Positions 50,701 to 59,951 of a stretch of 64,000 nucleotides of DNA are shown in pieces. Position numbers and translations under genes: made by a program. Position 1 is the stretch's first letter, and each line of letters opens with the position of its first letter. This DNA is from Aeromicrobium sp. (lineage in GTDB: Bacteria > Actinomycetota > Actinomycetes > Propionibacteriales > Nocardioidaceae), in assembly GCF_023146395.1 (NCBI RefSeq), contig NZ_JAGLCD010000004.1:124001-188000 (forward strand), in the 5' to 3' direction. The notes beneath the pieces were generated by a model, which worked only from the letters and a program-made list of their open reading frames with translations, did not search any database and had not been told where the DNA came from.

Positions 50701-51300
50701 CTCGGCCTCTACGTCTCCGACCACCCGCTGCTCGGGCTTGAGCACGTGCTCCAGGCGAGCCGCGACGTCGCGATCGTCGACCTCGTCACCGACACCGAGC
50801 GGCCGGACGGCTCGATCGTCAAGCTGTGCGGCCTCGTGACCGGCGTGCAGCGGCGGCTCTCCAAGAAGGGCGACACCTGGGCCTCGATCACGCTCGAGGA
50901 CCTCGAGGGCTCGGTCGAGGTCATGGTGTTCCCGGCGGCGTACGCCCTGGCGGCCGACCTGCTCCGGGCCGACCAGGTCGTGGCCGTGAAGGCACGGATC
51001 CGCCGCAAGGACGAAGGTCTCGACCTCATGGCGACCGAGGTCACGATGCCGGCCATGAGCGTCGGCGGGAGCGAGGCGCCGATCGCGGTCACGATGCCAG
51101 TGGCACGCTGTACGGCAGACATGATTGCGCGCTTCAAGCAGGTGCTCGCCGCCCACCCCGGGGCCAGCGAGGTCCATCTGCGACTCGTCAGCTCCTCGGG
51201 TACTCGCGTCATGCGCCTCGACCGCGCGTATCGCGTGACCCAGTCGTCGTCGCTCATCGCCGACCTCAAAGAGCTCCTCGGCCCGAACTGCCTCGCATGA
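47728..51300 (+). CDS. dnaE: DNA polymerase III alpha subunit (DnaE1 type)
   Basis: Replicative polymerase. 1190 residues. The PHP domain (HLHVHTEYSMLDGA, 8-21) comes first; its histidines are intact, which fits an active proofreading PHP exonuclease as in mycobacterial DnaE1. The polymerase catalytic aspartates are in MPDFDIDFDERRR near 431-443. FNKAHSAAYG, a tandem HhH and an OB fold near 1000 follow (KLCGLVTGVQRRLSKKGD). GAGGAGG is 11 nt before the ATG. It overlaps the next gene by 4 nt. Confidence 0.96.
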   Translation: MSSDSSFVHLHVHTEYSMLDGASLLDGLFERTARLEMPAIAMTDHGNLHGAYDFWSKARQHGVKPIIGLEAYLTPGTHRSERRRVRWGKGDSEEEGGNDVSGGGSYTHMTMLATSTEGMHNLFRMSSLSSLEGYYFKPRADRELLNRYSQGIIATTGCPSGEIQTRLRLRQYDEARAAAAEFQDIFGKENFFLELMDHGLSIEKVVRDDLLRLGKELGIPPVATNDSHYNAPEDADAQEALLCVNSGSRLSEPTYAQGGKRFAFDGGGYYIKSAQEMRALWEDSYGMKEACDNTLLIAERCDMEFSENTGGYMAKADVPAGHTEESWFVQEVWRGIEARYPGDALTQDVRDRVEMELEVIKSKGYCGYYLVVADFINWSKENGIRVGPGRGSGAGSIAAYALRITDLCPLTHGLIFERFLNPERPSMPDFDIDFDERRRTEVINYVSQKYGSERVAYIATFGRIKSKQAIKDATRVLSYDFPLGEKITKALPADIMGKGVPLGDLFNDQHPRYNDAKEFREMHAQDAEVRTIYDTAIGLEGQIRQWGVHAAGVIMSSEPLIDIVPIMRRDQDGAIITQFDYPMCEALGLVKMDFLGLRNLTVLDDALENVRLNRGIEVVLEDLTFDDPATYELLSRGDTLGVFQLDGGPMRALLRSMRPDKFEDISAVGALYRPGPMGADSHNKYARRKNGREPIEPIHPELEKPLETVLGETYGLIVYQEQVMEIAQVLAGFSLGQADNLRRAMGKKKKSELDKQYAGFQAGMLERGYSQQAITALWEILLPFSDYAFNKAHSAAYGVISYWTAYLKANYPAEYMAALLTSVRGDKDKSAIYLSECRRLGIQVLPPDVNESQANFASVGTDIRFGLTAIRNVGENVVAGIIEAREEKGAYTGFADFLDKVPLTVCNKRVLDSLIKAGSFDSLNHGRRALVTIAEEAVDQHLDLKRNAAIGQDSLFGGLDDDGGGGGGVSITIPPVPEWDKTQLLAFERDMLGLYVSDHPLLGLEHVLQASRDVAIVDLVTDTERPDGSIVKLCGLVTGVQRRLSKKGDTWASITLEDLEGSVEVMVFPAAYALAADLLRADQVVAVKARIRRKDEGLDLMATEVTMPAMSVGGSEAPIAVTMPVARCTADMIARFKQVLAAHPGASEVHLRLVSSSGTRVMRLDRAYRVTQSSSLIADLKELLGPNCLA

Positions 51301-51860
51301 GGTGGCCGCTCAGCGTGCTCCTCACCACGGTCCTGACCGGGGTCGCCGGCGCCGTCATCTGGGTCCAGGTCGCCGAGCCGGCTCGCTGGACCGTGGCCGA
51401 CGGAGGTCTGCAGATGGGGCAGGAGGCCGTCTCCGCCGAGTTCGGCGTCTCCTTGGCCTTCGCGGTGGTCGGCCTGGGCGGCGGCCTGCTGCTGGGCTTC
51501 CTCCTGGGGGTGCTGGCGCGTCCGGTGGGCTGGCCGCTGGTGGTCGTCGCGGCCGGGGCCGGGGCGGTCGCCACCCTGGTCGCGTGGCAGCTCGGCATGA
51601 TCTGGGGTCCGCCGGACCCCTCCACCGTCAGCGGTGTGACGACGGGCGAGACCGTCCCCGACGAGCTCGCCGTCACGGTCCCCGCGGCGTTCCTCACGTG
51701 GTCGATCGCCGCGATCGCCGGCCTGCTGCCGGGCCTCGCCCTGAATCCGTCGGCACGGGCCGACGCGCGCGCCGAGGAGCGGCGTTGGCGTGAGGTCGCG
51801 GCCTCAGCGACCCACGGCCGCCACGATCCCCTGGGTGAGGTCGATCAGGTCCCGCGGTGA
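51297..51860 (+). CDS. Actinobacterial membrane protein downstream of dnaE (DUF2567-like)
   Basis: 187-residue protein with about four hydrophobic segments (near 6-24, 45-72, 75-100 and 128-150) separated by a periplasmic-type loop (PARWTVADGGLQMG). The layout resembles DUF2567 membrane proteins found after dnaE, but I cannot confirm the family. The ATG overlaps the dnaE stop (ATGA). Its last 57 nt overlap the convergent ybaK-type gene. Function unknown. Confidence 0.65.
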   Translation: MRWPLSVLLTTVLTGVAGAVIWVQVAEPARWTVADGGLQMGQEAVSAEFGVSLAFAVVGLGGGLLLGFLLGVLARPVGWPLVVVAAGAGAVATLVAWQLGMIWGPPDPSTVSGVTTGETVPDELAVTVPAAFLTWSIAAIAGLLPGLALNPSARADARAEERRWREVAASATHGRHDPLGEVDQVPR

Positions 51861-52280
51861 CAGCTCGACGTCGAGTCCGCGACGCCCGCCCGAGACCAGC
51901 ACGGACTCCCAGAGCTCGGCGGTCTCGTCGATCACGGTCCGGTGTCGGCGCTTCTGCCCGATCGGTGAGATCCCGCCCAGCACGTAGCCCGTGGCGCGTT
52001 GCGCTGCCGCGGGATCGGCCAGCTGGGCGCGCTTGGCACCGAGCGCTGACGCGGCGGCCTTGAGATCGACCGTGCCGCTCACCGGCACCACGACCACGGC
52101 GAGGCTGCCGTCGGCCTCGATCATGAGCGTCTTGAAGACACGGTCAGGATCCACGCCGAGGGCCTCGGCGGCCTCCAGCCCGTACGACGTCGCCCGCGGG
52201 TCGTGCGCGTAGGCGTGCATCGTGAAGGCCACCTCGGCGGCCCGCAGCGCCTCGGTCGCCGGCGTCCCTGCGCTCGTCAC
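51804..52280 (-). CDS. YbaK/EbsC family aminoacyl-tRNA deacylase
   Basis: Trans-editing protein, probably hydrolysing Cys-tRNA(Pro). 158 residues, the normal YbaK length. Blocks: FKTLMIEADGSLAVVVVPVSG with the catalytic Lys, DLKAAASALGAKRAQLADPAAA, and GYVLGGISPIGQKRRHRTVID, the diagnostic loop. The second gene after benE on this strand, with a 4-nt ATGA overlap. Its 3' end lies under the dnaE-linked membrane-protein gene. Confidence 0.9.
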   Translation of the reverse strand: MTSAGTPATEALRAAEVAFTMHAYAHDPRATSYGLEAAEALGVDPDRVFKTLMIEADGSLAVVVVPVSGTVDLKAAASALGAKRAQLADPAAAQRATGYVLGGISPIGQKRRHRTVIDETAELWESVLVSGGRRGLDVELSPRDLIDLTQGIVAAVGR

Positions 52281-53491
52281 GGCGCCGCCGTCGTGGTGCC
52301 GGCGGGAGCCGCACGTTCGATCACTGCGCGCACCGCCAGGCCCAGCACCAGGGCCCAGAACGCACCGCCGACGCCGGCGATCGTGATGCCGGACGCGGCG
52401 ACCAGGAAGGCCACGGCCGAGCTCGTGCGGTGCTCGGTGTCGTCGAGTGAGCCTCGGATCGCGGCGGTGAACGCCGCGAGCAGGGCCAGCCCCGCCACGG
52501 ACTCGACGATGCCGGGCGCGGCCGACGCCGACAGTGCCACGAGCGCGGCCGATGCCGGAGCGAGCACCAGATAGGCCACCCCGGCGGTGGCCGCGGCGAT
52601 CCAGCGGCGGTCCCGCGGCCCGGCCCCGTCACCGGCGGTGAGCGCGGCCGACAGCGCCGCGAGGTTCATCGCGTGCCCGCCGAAGGGTGCGACGACCGCG
52701 GTCCCGGCCCCGGCCGCCACCATGCTCGGAGTCCACGGGACCCGGAAGCCGAACGACGCCATGACCGCGACACCAGGGATGTTCTGGGACGCCATCGTCA
52801 CGACGGTCAGGGGAATCGCGATGCCGACGACGGCGGCGACGGTGAACGACGGGGTCGTCCAGGTCAGGCTCGGGACGAGGTCGGCCGCCGGCACCGACGC
52901 GCCGCTGGTGCGCAGATCGGTCGCCATGACGCCGAGCGCCACGACGAACGCGATCGGCACGGCCCACACCGGCAGCCACCGGGTGGCCACGAGCCAGACC
53001 ACGAGGATCGGAGCGATCAGAGCGGGGGAGTCGGCCACGGCGACGAACGGGGCCAGACACAGCTGCAGCAGCACTCCGGCCAGCATCGCCTGGGCCAGGG
53101 GCACGGGAATGCGCCCGATCAGGCGCCCCAGGGCCGGGACCAGCCCGGTCAGGGCCAGCAGCACCCCGGTCACGGCGAAGGCGCCCACGGCGGCGGACCA
53201 CCCCCCGTCGACCGTGCCCGTGCTGACCAGCAGCGCGGCACCCGGGGTCGACCACGCGAACGAGAGCGGCAGTCGCGTCCAGGTGGCCAGCGCGAGCATC
53301 ACCAGGCCGAAGACGAGGCAGAGCGCCACCAGCCCACTGGCCGCCTGCGCCGGGGTCGCTCCCACCGCTCGCAGACCCGCGATGACGACCGCGAACGACG
53401 AGGTGAATCCGACGAGCGCGGCGACCAGGCCGGCGACGACGGGCGCGCGGACGCCCCCGGCGTCGGCGAGTGGCAAGGGCGCGTCGGACAC
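52277..53491 (-). CDS. BenE family benzoate/proton symporter-like transporter
   Basis: Membrane transporter of 404 residues with about twelve helices. The N-terminal [29 protein letters not shown] is the BenE signature, and [15 protein letters not shown] and [15 protein letters not shown] blocks follow. No benzoate-degradation gene is nearby, so the substrate may differ. The GTG at 53491 is leaderless (TAGGCT 7 nt upstream) and is divergent from hisD across 40 bp. Confidence 0.88.
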   Translation of the reverse strand: MSDAPLPLADAGGVRAPVVAGLVAALVGFTSSFAVVIAGLRAVGATPAQAASGLVALCLVFGLVMLALATWTRLPLSFAWSTPGAALLVSTGTVDGGWSAAVGAFAVTGVLLALTGLVPALGRLIGRIPVPLAQAMLAGVLLQLCLAPFVAVADSPALIAPILVVWLVATRWLPVWAVPIAFVVALGVMATDLRTSGASVPAADLVPSLTWTTPSFTVAAVVGIAIPLTVVTMASQNIPGVAVMASFGFRVPWTPSMVAAGAGTAVVAPFGGHAMNLAALSAALTAGDGAGPRDRRWIAAATAGVAYLVLAPASAALVALSASAAPGIVESVAGLALLAAFTAAIRGSLDDTEHRTSSAVAFLVAASGITIAGVGGAFWALVLGLAVRAVIERAAPAGTTTAAP

Positions 53492-53498
53492 GGCGCGA

Positions 53499-53524
53499 AG
53501 CCTACGCCGCCGCCTCCGTAGACT
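53499..53524. promoter_or_regulatory. Divergent leaderless promoters of benE and hisD
   Basis: Minus-strand TAGGCT (53499-53504) precedes the benE GTG by 7 nt and plus-strand TAGACT (53519-53524) precedes the hisD GTG by 7 nt. Each -35 region overlaps the other gene or its -10. Confidence 0.6.
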
Positions 53525-53531
53525 TCGCTGC

Positions 53532-54854
53532 GTGCTCCGACGTCTCGACCTGCGCCAGCTGACCCCCCACGCCCACGAGTGGCAGCGGGTCTACGGCCAT
53601 GCCGTACCGCGCGCCGAGGTCGACGTCGACCAGGCGCTCGAGGCGGTGCGGCCCATCTGCGAGGACGTCCGCGCGCGAGGAGCCGACGCGGTCCTCGACG
53701 CCGGCGAGCGCTTCGACGGCGTCCGCCCCGCGCAGCTGCGGGTGCCGGCAGACGTGCTCACCGCGGCGCTCGCGGACCTCGACCCGGAGATCCGCGCGGC
53801 GCTCGAGATCTCGATCGCGCGCCTGCGCGTGACGTGCGAGGCCGAGCTCGAGCACTCCGTCACCACCACGGTCGCCGACGGTGCGGTCGTGGAGCGCCGG
53901 ATCGTGCCGATGCAGCGCGTGGGTCTCTACGTGCCCGGAGGCCTCGCGCCGCTCGTCAGCACGGTCGTCATGAACGCGGTCCCGGCCCAGGTGGCCGGCG
54001 TCTCCGGCATCGCGCTGACGAGTCCGCCGAGCCGCGATCACTGGGACGGCGCCGGGTGGCCCCACCCCTCGATCCTGGCGGCCTGCGCCCTGCTCGGCGT
54101 CGACGAGGTCTACGCCGCGGGCGGTGCCCAGGCGCTCGCGATGCTCGCCTACGGCGCCGGCGACTGCGCGCCGGTCAACCTCATCACCGGACCGGGCAAC
54201 ATCTACGTCGCGGCCGCCAAGCGCTACCTGCAGGGCACCGTCGCGATCGACTCCGAGGCGGGTCCCACCGAGATCGCCGTCATCGCCGACGCGAGTGCCG
54301 ACGCCGACCTCGTGGCCTCGGACCTCGTGAGCCAGGCCGAGCACGACCCGATGGCGGCCTCGGTGCTTATCACCGACAGCGAGGACCTGGCCGACCGGGT
54401 CGATCAGGCGCTGCTGGGTCAGGTCGAACGTGCCGCGCACGTCGAGCGGATCCGCACGGCACTGGCGGGCCGCCAGTCGGGCACCGTGCTCGTGCGCGAC
54501 CTCGACCAGGCGGTGCAGGTGGCCAACGCCTATGCCGCCGAGCACCTCGAGATCCAGACCGAGGACTCGGCCGGCGTCGCGAGTCGGATCGTCAACGCCG
54601 GAGCGGTCTTCGTCGGCTCGTTCAGCCCGGTCTCGCTCGGCGACTACGCGGCCGGCTCCAACCACGTGCTGCCCACGGCCGGGTGCGCCTGCCACTCCTC
54701 GGGCCTGTCCGTGCGGGCGTTCTGCAAGAACATGCAGGTCATCACCTACTCCGAGGCGGCCCTGCGCGAGGTCGGCCCGCACGTCGTGACCCTGGCGGAG
54801 GCCGAGAACCTGCCCTCCCACGGTGCCGCCGTGTCGATCCGGCTCGCTCGCTGA
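53532..54854 (+). CDS. hisD: Histidinol dehydrogenase
   Basis: Last two steps of histidine synthesis, oxidising histidinol to histidine with NAD and zinc. 440 residues. [20 protein letters not shown] near 137-156, [15 protein letters not shown] near 217, the signature [12 protein letters not shown] near 239, [13 protein letters not shown] with the catalytic Glu and His, and [13 protein letters not shown] near the end. The leaderless GTG at 53532 starts the his operon; hisC follows on TGATG. Confidence 0.95.
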   Translation: MLRRLDLRQLTPHAHEWQRVYGHAVPRAEVDVDQALEAVRPICEDVRARGADAVLDAGERFDGVRPAQLRVPADVLTAALADLDPEIRAALEISIARLRVTCEAELEHSVTTTVADGAVVERRIVPMQRVGLYVPGGLAPLVSTVVMNAVPAQVAGVSGIALTSPPSRDHWDGAGWPHPSILAACALLGVDEVYAAGGAQALAMLAYGAGDCAPVNLITGPGNIYVAAAKRYLQGTVAIDSEAGPTEIAVIADASADADLVASDLVSQAEHDPMAASVLITDSEDLADRVDQALLGQVERAAHVERIRTALAGRQSGTVLVRDLDQAVQVANAYAAEHLEIQTEDSAGVASRIVNAGAVFVGSFSPVSLGDYAAGSNHVLPTAGCACHSSGLSVRAFCKNMQVITYSEAALREVGPHVVTLAEAENLPSHGAAVSIRLAR

Positions 54855-55951
54855 TGAGCGTCCCGGACTGGGTGCCGCTGCGCGAGGAGCTGCGCGGCGA
54901 GGAGCCGTACGGTGCGCCGCAGATCGACGTGCCGGTGCGCCTCAACACCAACGAGAACCCGTACGGTCCGAGCGAGGTGGCGGCCGACGACATAGCGGCC
55001 TCGGTCCGCGCGGCCGCGCTCGGCCTCAACCGGTACCCCGACCGCGAGGCCTGGGGCCTGCGCACGGCGCTGGCTGACTACCTCTCCCGCGAGGTCGCCG
55101 GGCTCGACGCGACCCGCGTGTGGGCGGCCAACGGGTCGAACGAGGTCATGCAGCAGATCCTGCAGGCCTTCGGCGGTCCCGGACGCACGGCGCTGTCGTT
55201 CGCGCCGACCTACTCGATGTACCCCGAGTACGCCCGCAACACCCACACGCGGTGGGTCGCCGGTCAGCGTCGTGAGGACTTCGGCATCGACGCCGGCGCC
55301 GCGGTGGCGCTGATCGAGGCCGAGCGGCCCGACGTCGTGTTCCTCACCTCGCCCAACAACCCCACCGGCACCGCCCTCGACCCGGCGCACACGCGCGCGG
55401 TGCTGGAGGCCGCGCCGGGCCTGGTCGTGGTGGACGAGGCCTACGCCGAGTTCCGCCGGGCCGGGACCACCTCGGCGCTCGAGCTGCTCGCGCAGTTCCC
55501 CCGCCTGGTCGTGACCCGCACGATGAGCAAGGCCTTCGCGCTGGCCGGAGGCCGGCTCGGCTACCTGGCCGCCGACCCGGCCATCGTCGACGCGCTGCGC
55601 ATCGTGCGTCTGCCGTACCACCTGTCGTCGGTCACGCAGGCCGCGGCGGAGGCTGCGCTGCGCCACGCTCCAGAGCTCCTGGCCCAGGTCGACGGGCTGC
55701 GCGTCGAGCGCGACCGCACGGCCCAGCGGCTGAGCGACGACGGCTTCACGGTGGCCGAGTCCGACGCGAACTTCGTGCTGTTCGGCACGTTCGCCGACCG
55801 CCACGAGGTGTGGCAGGGCCTCGTCGACCGCGGAGTCCTGGTGCGCGAGACCGGACCCCTAGGATGGCTGCGCGTCTCGATCGGCACCCCCGACGAGATG
55901 CAGGCGTTCCACACCGCACTCCAGGAGGTGACCGATGGCCAGGCACGTTGA
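54854..55951 (+). CDS. hisC: Histidinol-phosphate aminotransferase
   Basis: Transaminates imidazole-acetol phosphate with glutamate. 365 residues. [12 protein letters not shown] near 28-39, [16 protein letters not shown] near 92, [11 protein letters not shown] near 159, VVDEAYAEF near 193 and the PLP-Lys in [15 protein letters not shown] near 223 are all family motifs. It shares one base with hisD and overlaps hisB by 17 nt. Confidence 0.95.
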   Translation: MSVPDWVPLREELRGEEPYGAPQIDVPVRLNTNENPYGPSEVAADDIAASVRAAALGLNRYPDREAWGLRTALADYLSREVAGLDATRVWAANGSNEVMQQILQAFGGPGRTALSFAPTYSMYPEYARNTHTRWVAGQRREDFGIDAGAAVALIEAERPDVVFLTSPNNPTGTALDPAHTRAVLEAAPGLVVVDEAYAEFRRAGTTSALELLAQFPRLVVTRTMSKAFALAGGRLGYLAADPAIVDALRIVRLPYHLSSVTQAAAEAALRHAPELLAQVDGLRVERDRTAQRLSDDGFTVAESDANFVLFGTFADRHEVWQGLVDRGVLVRETGPLGWLRVSIGTPDEMQAFHTALQEVTDGQAR

Positions 55952-56576
55952 CCCTGTGGCCGTGAGCGATGCGCGCGGTCCGCGCACGGCCCGGATCGAG
56001 CGGAAGACCTCCGAGTCGCACGTCGTCGTCGAGCTCGATCTCGACGGCACCGGCCAGCACGACATCTCGACGGGTGTCGGCTTCTACGACCACATGCTCA
56101 CCGCCCTCGCGCGGCACTCGCTGATCGACCTCACGGTCAAGACCGAGGGTGATCTGCACATCGACGCCCACCACACCGTCGAGGACACCGCGATCGGCAT
56201 CGGTGAGGCCCTGCGCGAGGCTCTGGGCGACAAGTCCGGCATCCGTCGCTACGGCACGGCCACGGTGCCGCTCGACGAGGCCATCGCGACGTGCACCGTC
56301 GACGTGTCCGGTCGCCCCTACTTCGTGCACACCGGCGAGCCCGAGCGTCAGATCACCGTCGTGATCGGCGGTCAGTACTCCGGGTCGCTGACCTCGCACG
56401 TGTTCGAGTCGATCGCGCACCACGCCGGGCTCACGCTGCACATGACGCTGACCGCCGGCCGCGACCCGCACCACATCGCCGAGTGCCAGTTCAAGGCCCT
56501 CGCACGGGCGCTGCGCGAGGCCGTCGAGGTCGACCCCCGCGAGACGGGCATCCCGTCCACCAAGGGCGCGCTGTAG
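55935..56576 (+). CDS. hisB: Imidazoleglycerol-phosphate dehydratase
   Basis: Dehydrates imidazoleglycerol phosphate; a manganese enzyme. 213 residues. Metal-binding histidines are in [35 protein letters not shown] and [15 protein letters not shown]; the C-terminus has [18 protein letters not shown]. It is the stand-alone form, not fused to a phosphatase. GGAGGT precedes the ATG inside hisC. Confidence 0.95.
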   Translation: MARHVDPVAVSDARGPRTARIERKTSESHVVVELDLDGTGQHDISTGVGFYDHMLTALARHSLIDLTVKTEGDLHIDAHHTVEDTAIGIGEALREALGDKSGIRRYGTATVPLDEAIATCTVDVSGRPYFVHTGEPERQITVVIGGQYSGSLTSHVFESIAHHAGLTLHMTLTAGRDPHHIAECQFKALARALREAVEVDPRETGIPSTKGAL

Positions 56577-57211
56577 TGGCTCTCCCCACCGTCGCGGTCC
56601 TCGACTACGGGTCGGGGAACGTGCGCTCGGCCGTGCGCGCGGTCGAGCGGGCGGGCGCGGACGTCACGCTGACCGCCGACCCCGCGGTCGCCTTCGAGGC
56701 CGACGGGCTGCTGGTGCCGGGCGTCGGTGCGTTCGAGGCGTGCATGCAGGGGCTCTCGGCGGTCGGTGGTGAGCGGCTCGTCGAGCGCAGGCTCATCGCC
56801 AACCGACCCGTGCTCGGCATCTGCGTCGGCATGCAGATCCTGTTCGCCGAGGGCATCGAGCACGGGGTGCGCACGGCCGGCTGCGGTCAGTGGCCCGGCA
56901 CGGTGGAGCGCCTCGAGGCCCCGATCGTGCCGCACATGGGCTGGAACACGGTCGAGCCGCCGGCTGGGTCCCGGATGTTCGCCGGACTGGAGCAGGAGCG
57001 CTTCTACTTCGTGCACTCCTACGGGGTGCGTGAGTGGGACATCGCCCCGGGTGGTCCGGTCAAGCCCCCCGAGGTGACCTGGACCTCCTACGAGGGTGAC
57101 CGGTTCGTCTCGGGAGCGGAGCAGGGTCCGCTGTGGGCCACGCAGTTCCACCCCGAGAAGTCGGCCGATGCCGGCCGCCGTCTGCTCGAGAACTGGATCG
57201 CGACGCTCTGA
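56576..57211 (+). CDS. hisH: Imidazole glycerol phosphate synthase, glutaminase subunit
   Basis: Class I glutamine amidotransferase feeding ammonia to HisF. 211 residues. [20 protein letters not shown] at the start, nucleophile Cys in [11 protein letters not shown] near 82, and the His-Glu pair in [13 protein letters not shown] near 191. The GTG shares a base with the hisB stop (TAGTG). A DUF1801 gene is coupled to its stop. Confidence 0.95.
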   Translation: MALPTVAVLDYGSGNVRSAVRAVERAGADVTLTADPAVAFEADGLLVPGVGAFEACMQGLSAVGGERLVERRLIANRPVLGICVGMQILFAEGIEHGVRTAGCGQWPGTVERLEAPIVPHMGWNTVEPPAGSRMFAGLEQERFYFVHSYGVREWDIAPGGPVKPPEVTWTSYEGDRFVSGAEQGPLWATQFHPEKSADAGRRLLENWIATL

Positions 57212-57633
57212 TGACGCCGGCCGAGATCGACGTCGACACCTGGCTCGAGCACGCCGCCGACCCGGAGCTGACCGAGCTCGACGCACTCCTGGCCGCCGCC
57301 TTCGCCGGAAGGTCGCGCCGACTCTGGACCGGGGTCTTCTGGGGTGGGTCCGAGCAGGAGATCATCGGCTACGGCGATCTGGTCCAGAGCCGGCCTCGCG
57401 GACCGGACGTCGAGTGGTTCGTGGTCGGTCTGGCCCGACAGAAGAAGCACCTGAGCCTGTACGTCAACGCGGTCGAGGACCGTCGCTACCTCGCGCAGGT
57501 GTACGCCGACCGGCTCGGCCGGGTCAAGGTCGGTGCCGCCAGCCTGGGTTTCGGCTCCGTGGCCGATCTCGACCGCGACGTGCTGATCGAGATGCTCGCC
57601 GAGGCTGCGCGGCTGACCGCCGAGACCAGCTAG
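57211..57633 (+). CDS. DUF1801 (YdhG-like) domain protein inside the his operon
   Basis: 140-residue protein coupled to hisH (TGATG). The middle and end match the DUF1801 pattern: GYGDLVQSR, then HLSLYVNAVEDRRYL, and LGRVKVGAASLGFGSVADLDRDVL. No enzyme role is known for the family. In this operon it lies between hisH and hisA, with an antisense hydrolase gene in between. It ends in a 4-nt tail overlap with that gene. A metabolic link to histidine is inference from place only. Confidence 0.75.
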   Translation: MTPAEIDVDTWLEHAADPELTELDALLAAAFAGRSRRLWTGVFWGGSEQEIIGYGDLVQSRPRGPDVEWFVVGLARQKKHLSLYVNAVEDRRYLAQVYADRLGRVKVGAASLGFGSVADLDRDVLIEMLAEAARLTAETS

Positions 57634-58337
57634 CCGATCGCGCCGGCGATCGCGCGACCGAGGTCGTCGGGGCGGGAGAACTGCGGCCAATGACCCGTGG
57701 GCAGCTCCACGACGGTCAGGTCGCGCAGTCGCGGCAGCTCGGCGAAGTAGTCGACGCCGGCCGCGACGGCCTCGCCGATCTCCTCGCGCGTGAAGGTGCA
57801 GCTGACGATCGTGACCGGGACGTCGTATCGACGGTCGTCGGACAGCAGCTGCTCGTCGCTCGCGGCAGCGGCCGGATGCGGCACGGCGCGGTGTCGGAAC
57901 TCGTGGAGCGCGGCGTCGTCGAGCCCGTCGAGGTCCTTCGCTCCGTCCTGGCGGAAGAGGTCCCACGGTGGGAGCGGGAGGTCGGCGCCCTCGGCGGGAA
58001 GGTGCGGGTTGGTGCGGGCCCCGTGTGGGAGCGGGCCCGAGTCGACATAGACCGCCCGCGCGACGCGGTCCGGGCGCTGGTCGACCGCGGCGTGGATGAC
58101 GGTGCCGCCACCGCTGTGGCCGACGAGCACGACCGGCTCGTCGTGGCGATCGATCTCGGCCACGACTGCGGCGACGTGCTCGCCCAGCCCGATGCCGGCG
58201 CGGTCGGTCTCGACCGACTCCAGACCGGGCAGGGTCAGCGACACGACCTCATGGCCGGCCTCGAGAAGTGGCGGGAGGGTGTCGTCCCAGGAGTCGGCGT
58301 GCAGCCAGAACCCGGGCACGAGGATCACGATGCTCAT
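57630..58337 (-). CDS. Alpha/beta hydrolase, antisense within the his region
   Basis: 235-residue serine hydrolase of unknown substrate. The fold begins at once with [16 protein letters not shown]; the nucleophile elbow GHSGGG is near 92-97, and the catalytic His is in [14 protein letters not shown] near the end. The ATG at 58337 is preferred over the frame's earlier GTG starts because TAGCGT ends 7 nt upstream. That promoter is an almost perfect RecA-independent damage motif. The gene splits the his operon into hisDCBH and hisAF(I). Confidence 0.82.
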   Translation of the reverse strand: MSIVILVPGFWLHADSWDDTLPPLLEAGHEVVSLTLPGLESVETDRAGIGLGEHVAAVVAEIDRHDEPVVLVGHSGGGTVIHAAVDQRPDRVARAVYVDSGPLPHGARTNPHLPAEGADLPLPPWDLFRQDGAKDLDGLDDAALHEFRHRAVPHPAAAASDEQLLSDDRRYDVPVTIVSCTFTREEIGEAVAAGVDYFAELPRLRDLTVVELPTGHWPQFSRPDDLGRAIAGAIG

Positions 58338-58344
58338 GGCGACG

Positions 58345-58367
58345 ACGCTACGGCCGCCCACCGACAT
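58345..58367 (-). promoter_or_regulatory. Near-perfect RecA-independent (PafBC-type) damage promoter
   Basis: On the minus strand ATGTCGGTG (58359-58367), 8 nt, TAGCGT (58345-58350), then 7 nt to the hydrolase ATG. It matches tTGTCRgtg-N8-TAnnnT at every position except the first. Confidence 0.7.
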
Positions 58368-58418
58368 GCCACCCACCGAAAGCACTCACCGGCCGGTGGT
58401 CGGATGGAGCGCCACCGA

Positions 58419-58424
58419 TAGGCT
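58419..58424 (+). promoter_or_regulatory. -10 element of leaderless hisA promoter
   Basis: TAGGCT is followed by 7 nt and the GTG at 58432. It gives the second half of the his genes its own start. Confidence 0.55.
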
Positions 58425-58431
58425 CGCCCGC

Positions 58432-59193
58432 GTGAGTGACTACCTGGAGCTGCTGCCCGCCGTCGACATCAAGGGCGGCCAGGCCGTCCAGCTGGTGCAA
58501 GGCGTCGACGGCTCGGAGAAGGCGTTCGGCGACCCGATCCAGGCGGCGCTGCGCTGGCAGGAGGCCGGCGCCGAGTGGCTGCACCTGGTCGACCTCGACG
58601 CCGCGTTCGGGCACGGCCAGAACCGCGAGCTGCAGGCCGAGATCGTCGGTCGCCTCGACATCCAGGTCGAGATGTCCGGCGGCATCCGCGACGACGAGTC
58701 GCTCGAGGCCGCGATGGCCACGGGATGTCGCCGCGTCAACATCGGCACTGCCGCGCTCGAGCAGCCCGAGTGGTGCGCCCGCGCCATCGCCACGTGGGGC
58801 GACCGCGTCGCGATCGGGCTCGACGTGCGGGGCACGACCCTGGCGGCCCGCGGCTGGACCCGCGACGGCGGCGACCTCTACGAGACCCTCGCGCGCCTCG
58901 ACGCCGAGGGATGCGCGCGCTACGTCGTCACCGACGTCAACAAGGACGGCATGCTGCAGGGCCCGAACCTGGACCTGCTGCGCGACGTCTGCAGCCGCAC
59001 CAAGCGTCCCGTCGTGGCCTCCGGCGGCGTCACGACGCTCGACGACGTCCGCGCGTTGTCGGGGCTCGTGGGCCTCGGTGTCGAGGGGGCGATCGCCGGC
59101 ACGGCGCTCTACACCGGCCAGTTCACCCTCGAGGAGGCGCTCGCGATCACCAAGGGCGCCGCCGAGGCCGCCGGCAGCCGTGGTGGAGCGTGA
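58432..59193 (+). CDS. priA: HisA / PriA phosphoribosyl isomerase
   Basis: Beta-alpha barrel isomerase converting ProFAR to PRFAR; in many actinobacteria the same enzyme also does the TrpF step. 253 residues. [15 protein letters not shown] near 7-21 contains the first catalytic Asp, [10 protein letters not shown] near 52, and [15 protein letters not shown] near 167 holds the second. [11 protein letters not shown] binds phosphate. Whether it is bifunctional depends on a trpF gene elsewhere. It overlaps hisF by 4 nt. Confidence 0.93.
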   Translation: MSDYLELLPAVDIKGGQAVQLVQGVDGSEKAFGDPIQAALRWQEAGAEWLHLVDLDAAFGHGQNRELQAEIVGRLDIQVEMSGGIRDDESLEAAMATGCRRVNIGTAALEQPEWCARAIATWGDRVAIGLDVRGTTLAARGWTRDGGDLYETLARLDAEGCARYVVTDVNKDGMLQGPNLDLLRDVCSRTKRPVVASGGVTTLDDVRALSGLVGLGVEGAIAGTALYTGQFTLEEALAITKGAAEAAGSRGGA

Positions 59194-59951
59194 CCCTCGC
59201 GGTCCGGGTCATCCCGTGTCTCGACGTCGACGCGGGCCGGGTCGTCAAGGGAGTCAACTTCGTCGACCTGCGTGACGCGGGTGACCCGGTGGAGATGGCG
59301 CGGGTGTACGACGCCGCCGGTGCCGACGAGCTCACGTTCCTCGACATCACGGCTTCCAGCGGCGACCGCAGCACGACCTACGACATGGTCGGGCAGACCG
59401 CCGAGCAGGTCTTCATCCCGCTCACGGTCGGCGGTGGCGTGCGCTCGGCCGACGACGTCGACCGGCTGCTGCGAGCCGGCGCTGACAAGGTCGGCATCAA
59501 CACTGCGGCGATCGCCCGGCCCGAGGTCATCGGGGAGATCTCGCAGCGCTTCGGCAACCAGGTGCTGGTGCTGAGCGTCGACGCCCGCCGTGCCCAGGAC
59601 CAGCCGAGCGGCTTCGAGGTCACGACCCACGGCGGCCGGCGGAGCGCCGGGATCGACGCCGTGGAGTGGGTGCGCCGGGCCAGTGAGCTGGGGGCGGGCG
59701 AGGTCCTGCTGAACTCGATGGACGCCGACGGCACGAAACAGGGCTTCGACCTGGAAATGATTCGGGCGGTCCGCGGCGTTACACAGGTGCCACTGATCGC
59801 CAGTGGCGGTGCCGGGAAGCTCGAACACTTCCCCCCAGCGGTCGAGGCCGGCGCCGACGCCGTGCTTGCCGCCAGTGTGTTCCACTTCGGCAGCCTGACC
59901 ATCCAGGACGTGAAAGACACCTTGCGCGCTGCCGGCCACACCGTCAGATGA
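59190..59951 (+). CDS. hisF: Imidazole glycerol phosphate synthase, cyclase subunit
   Basis: Cyclase partner of HisH. 253 residues. [19 protein letters not shown] at 6-24 has the catalytic Asp, [26 protein letters not shown], and the second Asp in [15 protein letters not shown] near 178. [11 protein letters not shown] is the phosphate site. It overlaps the ABC transporter gene by 4 nt, an unusual neighbour for hisF. Confidence 0.95.
   Translation: MTLAVRVIPCLDVDAGRVVKGVNFVDLRDAGDPVEMARVYDAAGADELTFLDITASSGDRSTTYDMVGQTAEQVFIPLTVGGGVRSADDVDRLLRAGADKVGINTAAIARPEVIGEISQRFGNQVLVLSVDARRAQDQPSGFEVTTHGGRRSAGIDAVEWVRRASELGAGEVLLNSMDADGTKQGFDLEMIRAVRGVTQVPLIASGGAGKLEHFPPAVEAGADAVLAASVFHFGSLTIQDVKDTLRAAGHTVR

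Noticed and set aside
47632..51177. 1181-codon open frame antisense to dnaE
   Set aside because: It mirrors the codons of a real, fully motif-bearing dnaE. Long antisense frames are expected in high-GC DNA; no start signals or family features.
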